Shown piece by piece: positions 60,704 to 64,000 of a stretch of 64,000 bases of DNA; the stretch's first letter is position 1; every line of letters starts with the position of its first letter. Below the pieces are notes generated by a model, which saw nothing but the letters and a program-made list of their open reading frames with translations, did no database searches and was not told the origin of the DNA. Source of the DNA: Natronobiforma cellulositropha. Lineage in GTDB: Archaea > Halobacteriota > Halobacteria > Halobacteriales > Natrialbaceae. The position numbers and the translations under genes are program-made. The stretch lies in the NCBI RefSeq assembly GCF_025629245.1, contig NZ_JANZXN010000005.1, positions 1 through 64,000 of the forward strand. The letters are read 5' to 3'.

Positions 60704-63700
60704 TCAGTCGTCGTCGGTCTCGAGACTCGGCGAGGCGTACGCGTCGGGGGCACAGCCGAGCGAGCGGTGCGCACAGAACCGACAGTGTTCACCGGGGGCG
60801 GTCTCGTCGAACGACGGGTCGTCGACGGCCGCGAGCGTCTCGCGGACGCGCTCGAACGGGGGGAGGTCGGCGGCGTCGAAGCAGTCGACGCGCTCGCCGT
60901 CGTCGCCGGCGTCGCCGACGTAGACGTAGCCGACGCGATCGATCGGTTCCTCGAGCAGTCGCTCGCAGGCGCGCAGGTAGAGACGGAGTTGCGTCGCCGC
61001 CTCGGGGGCGATCCGCGTCGCGGTCGTCTTGTAATCGAGTAAGACGAGGTCGCCCGCCGGCGTCCGTCTGATGGTGTCGACCGAGCCGACGACGTGGCCG
61101 TCAACCCCCTCGACCGGGAGCGAGAACGGAACCTCGGCGGCGAGGGTCTCCCACGCGGCCAGTGGCGTGTCGATTCCCGGAGCGGTCGCCTCGAAGTAGC
61201 GGTCGATACAGGCGAGGACGGCCGGCCGGTGGGAGTCGAGGTCGCGAGCGAGGAGGTGTCTGCGCGCCAGCGCACGCCAGGCGTCGCGGGAGTGTTTCCC
61301 GCGGTAGAACGCCTCGGCGGCCACCGCGTGGAAGACGGAGCCGACGACGCGGGCGTCGGTCGTGGCCGCATCCGAGGCGTCGACGGCCGTCGGATCGGGC
61401 GGCGCCCGGACGACGTGGTCCAGGTAGTGCTTTCGCGGACACGACTCGTAGGTCCGCATCGACGTGTAGCTGTGGACCGTCGCGACCGGGAGCGCGCTCG
61501 CACTCGAGAGCGTCTCGACGGGAAAGCGGACCGTCTCGTCGGTGAGCGAGCGAAGCGAGCGCCCCGTCGGCGTCTCGACACCCTCGCCAGCGGCGTCCCC
61601 CCAGGAGACGGCGTCACCGACCGCTCGCAGGGCGTCCGTACGGAGCAGCCGTCCGAGTCGGTGGACGGTTTCGATCGCCTCGCGCGTCTCGAGCGGGTCG
61701 GTGCGCTCGCCGTCGCCGGCCCAGTAGGTGATCGTCCCCGGCGTCGCGTCGGGTTCGTCGAGCGCGGCGGTGTAGTCGGCGACCGTCTCGGGATAGCGCT
61801 CGCGAACCTGCGCGACGCTCGCAGACAGCGCCTCCCAGAGGTCCATCCGCTCGCCCGCGGTCGACCACTCGATGGCGTCGGGGAGGCAGGCGTCGGCGAG
61901 CGAGACCCCGAGTTCCCCTTCGGCGCGCTCGCCCTCGTAGTCGTAGTGCGAGCCGAACAGCACGAGGTGGTTCTGCGCGCGGGTGAGCGCGACGTGGAGG
62001 ACGCGCCACTCCTCGGCGACGGTGTCGGCGGCGAGGTCGGCACACAGCGGCGAGTCGACCGCGTCGTCGAGCATCGCTGCGAGGAACCGGTACCGGGAGC
62101 GGCGGGCGTAGTCGCGTTCGACACACCACTGCTCGTCGCTGAGGTACGGGACGAGGACGGTGTCGAACTGGAGTCCCTTCGCTTGGTGGACCGTCATCAC
62201 GTCGATGCGGTCCGGCGAGCGCGACCCCTGGCCGTAGGCGCTCGCACCCCCCTCGAGCGTGCGCCGGGCCGCCTCGACGAACGCGGGCGTGAGCGAGCCG
62301 AGGACGTCCTCGGCGTCGTAGGCGTCGACGAACCGCTCGAGGCGCTCGAGTTCGAGGCGTTCGTCGCTCGTGAGGTACCACTCGATGCGGGTGGTCTCGC
62401 GAAACCGCCTGAAGAAGTGGGCGAGCGGATAGGTCGCCCGGGCGGTCTCGAGCGTCTCGAGGTGGGCGCGGGCGCGCTCGAGACGCCCCCGGTCACGAAT
62501 CCCGAGCGTCTCGAAGTCGCCGACGGTGACGGCGTCGAACAGCGAGCCGTCGCGGGCGTGGAGGCGGGCGAGGTCCCCCTCGGTGACGCGGTAGCGGTAC
62601 GTGAGGACGCGCCGGAGGTGGACGTCCGCACCAGGGTCGACCAGGACGTGCAGGTACGAGAGGACCGTCCGCATCCCCGGCGAGCGGTCGCCCCTGGCGG
62701 AGCCGGAGACCTCGTGGGGTAGCTGGCGGTCGCGAAGCGCCGCCGAGACCGCTCGCGCCTGCTCGTTCGTCCGGACGATCACGGCGACGTCCTCGAGCGT
62801 GCGGGCGGGGATGCCCTCGAGGTGGCCGGTGAGCAGCCGTGAGACGGTACTCGCCACCTGGTCGGGCGTCGAGCGCTCGAGGGCTGCGCTCTCGACGGTC
62901 GCCACCCGGTGTGGCGGCTCGTCCTCGTCGTGGGTTCCGGGCTCGCGGTCGACCTCTCGCAGCGTCTTCGAGGACTGTGAGCCGTACGAACAGCAGTTGG
63001 TGACGTCGAGTATCTCCTGTTTCGAGCGGAAGTTCAACTCGAGGGCGATCCGTTCGTGATCGTCGAAGACCGTCGCGAGGCGGTCGAGACCGTCGCGGTC
63101 GGTGCCGCGCCAGCCGTAGATCGACTGGTCTTTGTCGCCGATAGCCAGCAGCGTCGGCCGATCCTCGCCCGCACAGAGGCGCGTGATGAGCGAGAACTGC
63201 GTCTCGTCTGTGTCCTGGAACTCGTCACAGTAGACCTGCCTCCACCGGCCCGTGATCTCGGGGGCGACGGGCGAGTCCGCCGCGAGCAGGCGCGTCGCCG
63301 TCCGGACGAGTTCGTCGAAGTCGAGCGCGCCCTCGCGCTCGAGCGTCGCGCGGTAGTCCGCGTAGACGTCGGCGTAGTGGCGAGCCGAGCGCAGGAACTC
63401 GACGTAGTGTGTGAGACGGCCGAACGGCGTCTGCTCGAGGCGGTTCGTCTTCGCTCCCCAGAGCTGGTTGGCGAAGAGCGCCCGCGGGAGCTGTTTCGTC
63501 GCCGGCTCCTCGAGCGAGAGCGTCTCGATGGTGGCGGTCACACAGTCCTGGAGCACACCGAAGTAGCGGTCGACGTCGGCGACGACGGGGTCCGCACGGA
63601 AGGCGTCGGGGTGGGCGGCGACCTGTTCGCGACAGTAGGTGAGGAGTTTGCCGTAGCCGACGAGCGCCTCGCGGGCGGCGTCGTCGTGTTCCTCGCGGTT

Positions 63701-64000
63701 GAAAAAGCGCAGCGCCTCGTTGTCGAACGTGAGGTTCTCGTCTGCGACCCGCTCGAGCCAGAGGACGAACTCGCCGAGTGACTCGAGCGTGGCGACGTCC
63801 GGGAGCCGTTCGTCGAGCGTCGCCGGGTCGACGTTCTCCCGGCTCACGTGGGCGACGAAGCGGTCGACCGAGCGGGCGAGGTCGTCGACGGTTTCGTGGC
63901 CGCGGGCGGCGTCGACGAAGCCGTAGTCGGTCTCGGCGAGCAGCCGCCGGACGAGGCGAGAGCGCCCGTGTTCGGTGAGGACGTCGAACTCGGGGGAGAG
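60704..64000 (-). CDS. UvrD/RecB-like helicase-nuclease (5' end beyond the window)
   Basis: At least 1098 aa. The frame stays open through 64000 without an ATG, and motif I (Walker A) is missing, so the N-terminus lies outside. Seen are helicase motif II D-E-F-Q-D-T, motif III G-D-K-D-Q-S-I-Y-G-W-R-G, motif IV L-N-F-R-S and motif V/VI T-V-H-Q-A-K-G with V-A-L-T-R-A. The C-terminal region has Y-E-S-C-P-R-K, G-S-V-D-T with D-Y-K-T-T (PD-(D/E)xK nuclease) and C-R-F-C with a later cysteine, forming an AddB/Cas4-type Fe-S nuclease. Role: end-processing in recombinational repair. Not in an evident operon. Confidence 0.88.
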   Translation of the reverse strand, partial: LSPEFDVLTEHGRSRLVRRLLAETDYGFVDAARGHETVDDLARSVDRFVAHVSRENVDPATLDERLPDVATLESLGEFVLWLERVADENLTFDNEALRFFNREEHDDAAREALVGYGKLLTYCREQVAAHPDAFRADPVVADVDRYFGVLQDCVTATIETLSLEEPATKQLPRALFANQLWGAKTNRLEQTPFGRLTHYVEFLRSARHYADVYADYRATLEREGALDFDELVRTATRLLAADSPVAPEITGRWRQVYCDEFQDTDETQFSLITRLCAGEDRPTLLAIGDKDQSIYGWRGTDRDGLDRLATVFDDHERIALELNFRSKQEILDVTNCCSYGSQSSKTLREVDREPGTHDEDEPPHRVATVESAALERSTPDQVASTVSRLLTGHLEGIPARTLEDVAVIVRTNEQARAVSAALRDRQLPHEVSGSARGDRSPGMRTVLSYLHVLVDPGADVHLRRVLTYRYRVTEGDLARLHARDGSLFDAVTVGDFETLGIRDRGRLERARAHLETLETARATYPLAHFFRRFRETTRIEWYLTSDERLELERLERFVDAYDAEDVLGSLTPAFVEAARRTLEGGASAYGQGSRSPDRIDVMTVHQAKGLQFDTVLVPYLSDEQWCVERDYARRSRYRFLAAMLDDAVDSPLCADLAADTVAEEWRVLHVALTRAQNHLVLFGSHYDYEGERAEGELGVSLADACLPDAIEWSTAGERMDLWEALSASVAQVRERYPETVADYTAALDEPDATPGTITYWAGDGERTDPLETREAIETVHRLGRLLRTDALRAVGDAVSWGDAAGEGVETPTGRSLRSLTDETVRFPVETLSSASALPVATVHSYTSMRTYESCPRKHYLDHVVRAPPDPTAVDASDAATTDARVVGSVFHAVAAEAFYRGKHSRDAWRALARRHLLARDLDSHRPAVLACIDRYFEATAPGIDTPLAAWETLAAEVPFSLPVEGVDGHVVGSVDTIRRTPAGDLVLLDYKTTATRIAPEAATQLRLYLRACERLLEEPIDRVGYVYVGDAGDDGERVDCFDAADLPPFERVRETLAAVDDPSFDETAPGEHCRFCAHRSLGCAPDAYASPSLETDDD

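Noticed and set aside
60271-62124. 617-codon minus-strand ORF overlapping the helicase
   Set aside because: Ser/Arg/Pro-rich shifted frame of the helicase and of the UspA-zinc gene; no motif.
1-64000. CRISPR array, rRNA operon, provirus or intact insertion sequence
   Set aside because: No regularly spaced identical repeats, no rRNA sequence, and no transposase, integrase or capsid gene seen; only the two MITE-like elements qualify as mobile DNA.

Overview
The window is 64 kb of high-GC chromosome from a haloarchaeon (class Halobacteria). This rests on the acidic proteins, archaeal information-processing genes (eIF-5A, deoxyhypusine synthase, EF-1alpha, uS10, archaeal-type prolyl-tRNA synthetase), a HTH-10 regulator, many UspA proteins, a Tat/PGF-CTERM surface protein, and TATA boxes about 26 bp before near-leaderless starts. 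The hexamer CTCGAG is very dense in the host-like genes and almost absent from a few segments that look acquired.

Layout. 0.1-2.9 kb: a nuclease-methylase restriction-modification protein of foreign composition. 3.3-4.0 kb: a predicted structured RNA (minus strand) divergent from a 40-aa zinc microprotein. 4-13.4 kb: membrane proteins, a CBS pair, a glycosyltransferase, a MATE exporter, deoxyhypusine synthase, a Nif3-like protein and a lipoprotein. 13.4-14.6 kb: agmatinase-like gene and eIF-5A. 15.4-16.2 kb: a Fic/Doc-type gene with a coiled-coil partner. 16.4-16.8 kb: a second copy of the RNA/zinc-microprotein module. 17-31 kb: SPFH protein, enolase-superfamily enzyme, UbiB kinase, Hsp20, two moeA genes, HTH-10 regulator, HAD phosphatase and a P1B-type metal ATPase. 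31-32.5 kb: an AT-rich orphan gene and tRNA-like debris beside tRNA-Ala(CGC). 32.5-39.8 kb: rhomboid, uS10, EF-1alpha, homoserine dehydrogenase with an ACT protein, NifU-like protein, LVIVD surface protein and ROK kinase. 40-50.7 kb: seven UspA-type genes around an SDR, a DUF4157 effector-like protein with a C-terminal toxin domain and overlapping partner, a sulfatase and a DUF4336 protein. 50.7-64 kb: methyltransferase, membrane protein, glutamate synthase, prolyl-tRNA synthetase, two more UspA genes and a UvrD/RecB-like helicase-nuclease cut by the window edge.

The most unusual content is the duplicated module at about 3.4-4.0 and 16.4-16.85 kb. Two elements of about 135 nt, little alike in sequence, keep the same series of hairpins by compensatory changes. 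Each has a TATA-like box at the same distance from a shared CATGGC start, and each is divergent from a gene for a CGC-motif zinc microprotein of the same family. The DUF4157 toxin/partner pair is the second notable system. Other repeated features are two MITE-like elements with identical 10-bp terminal inverted repeats and several palindromes in promoter regions.
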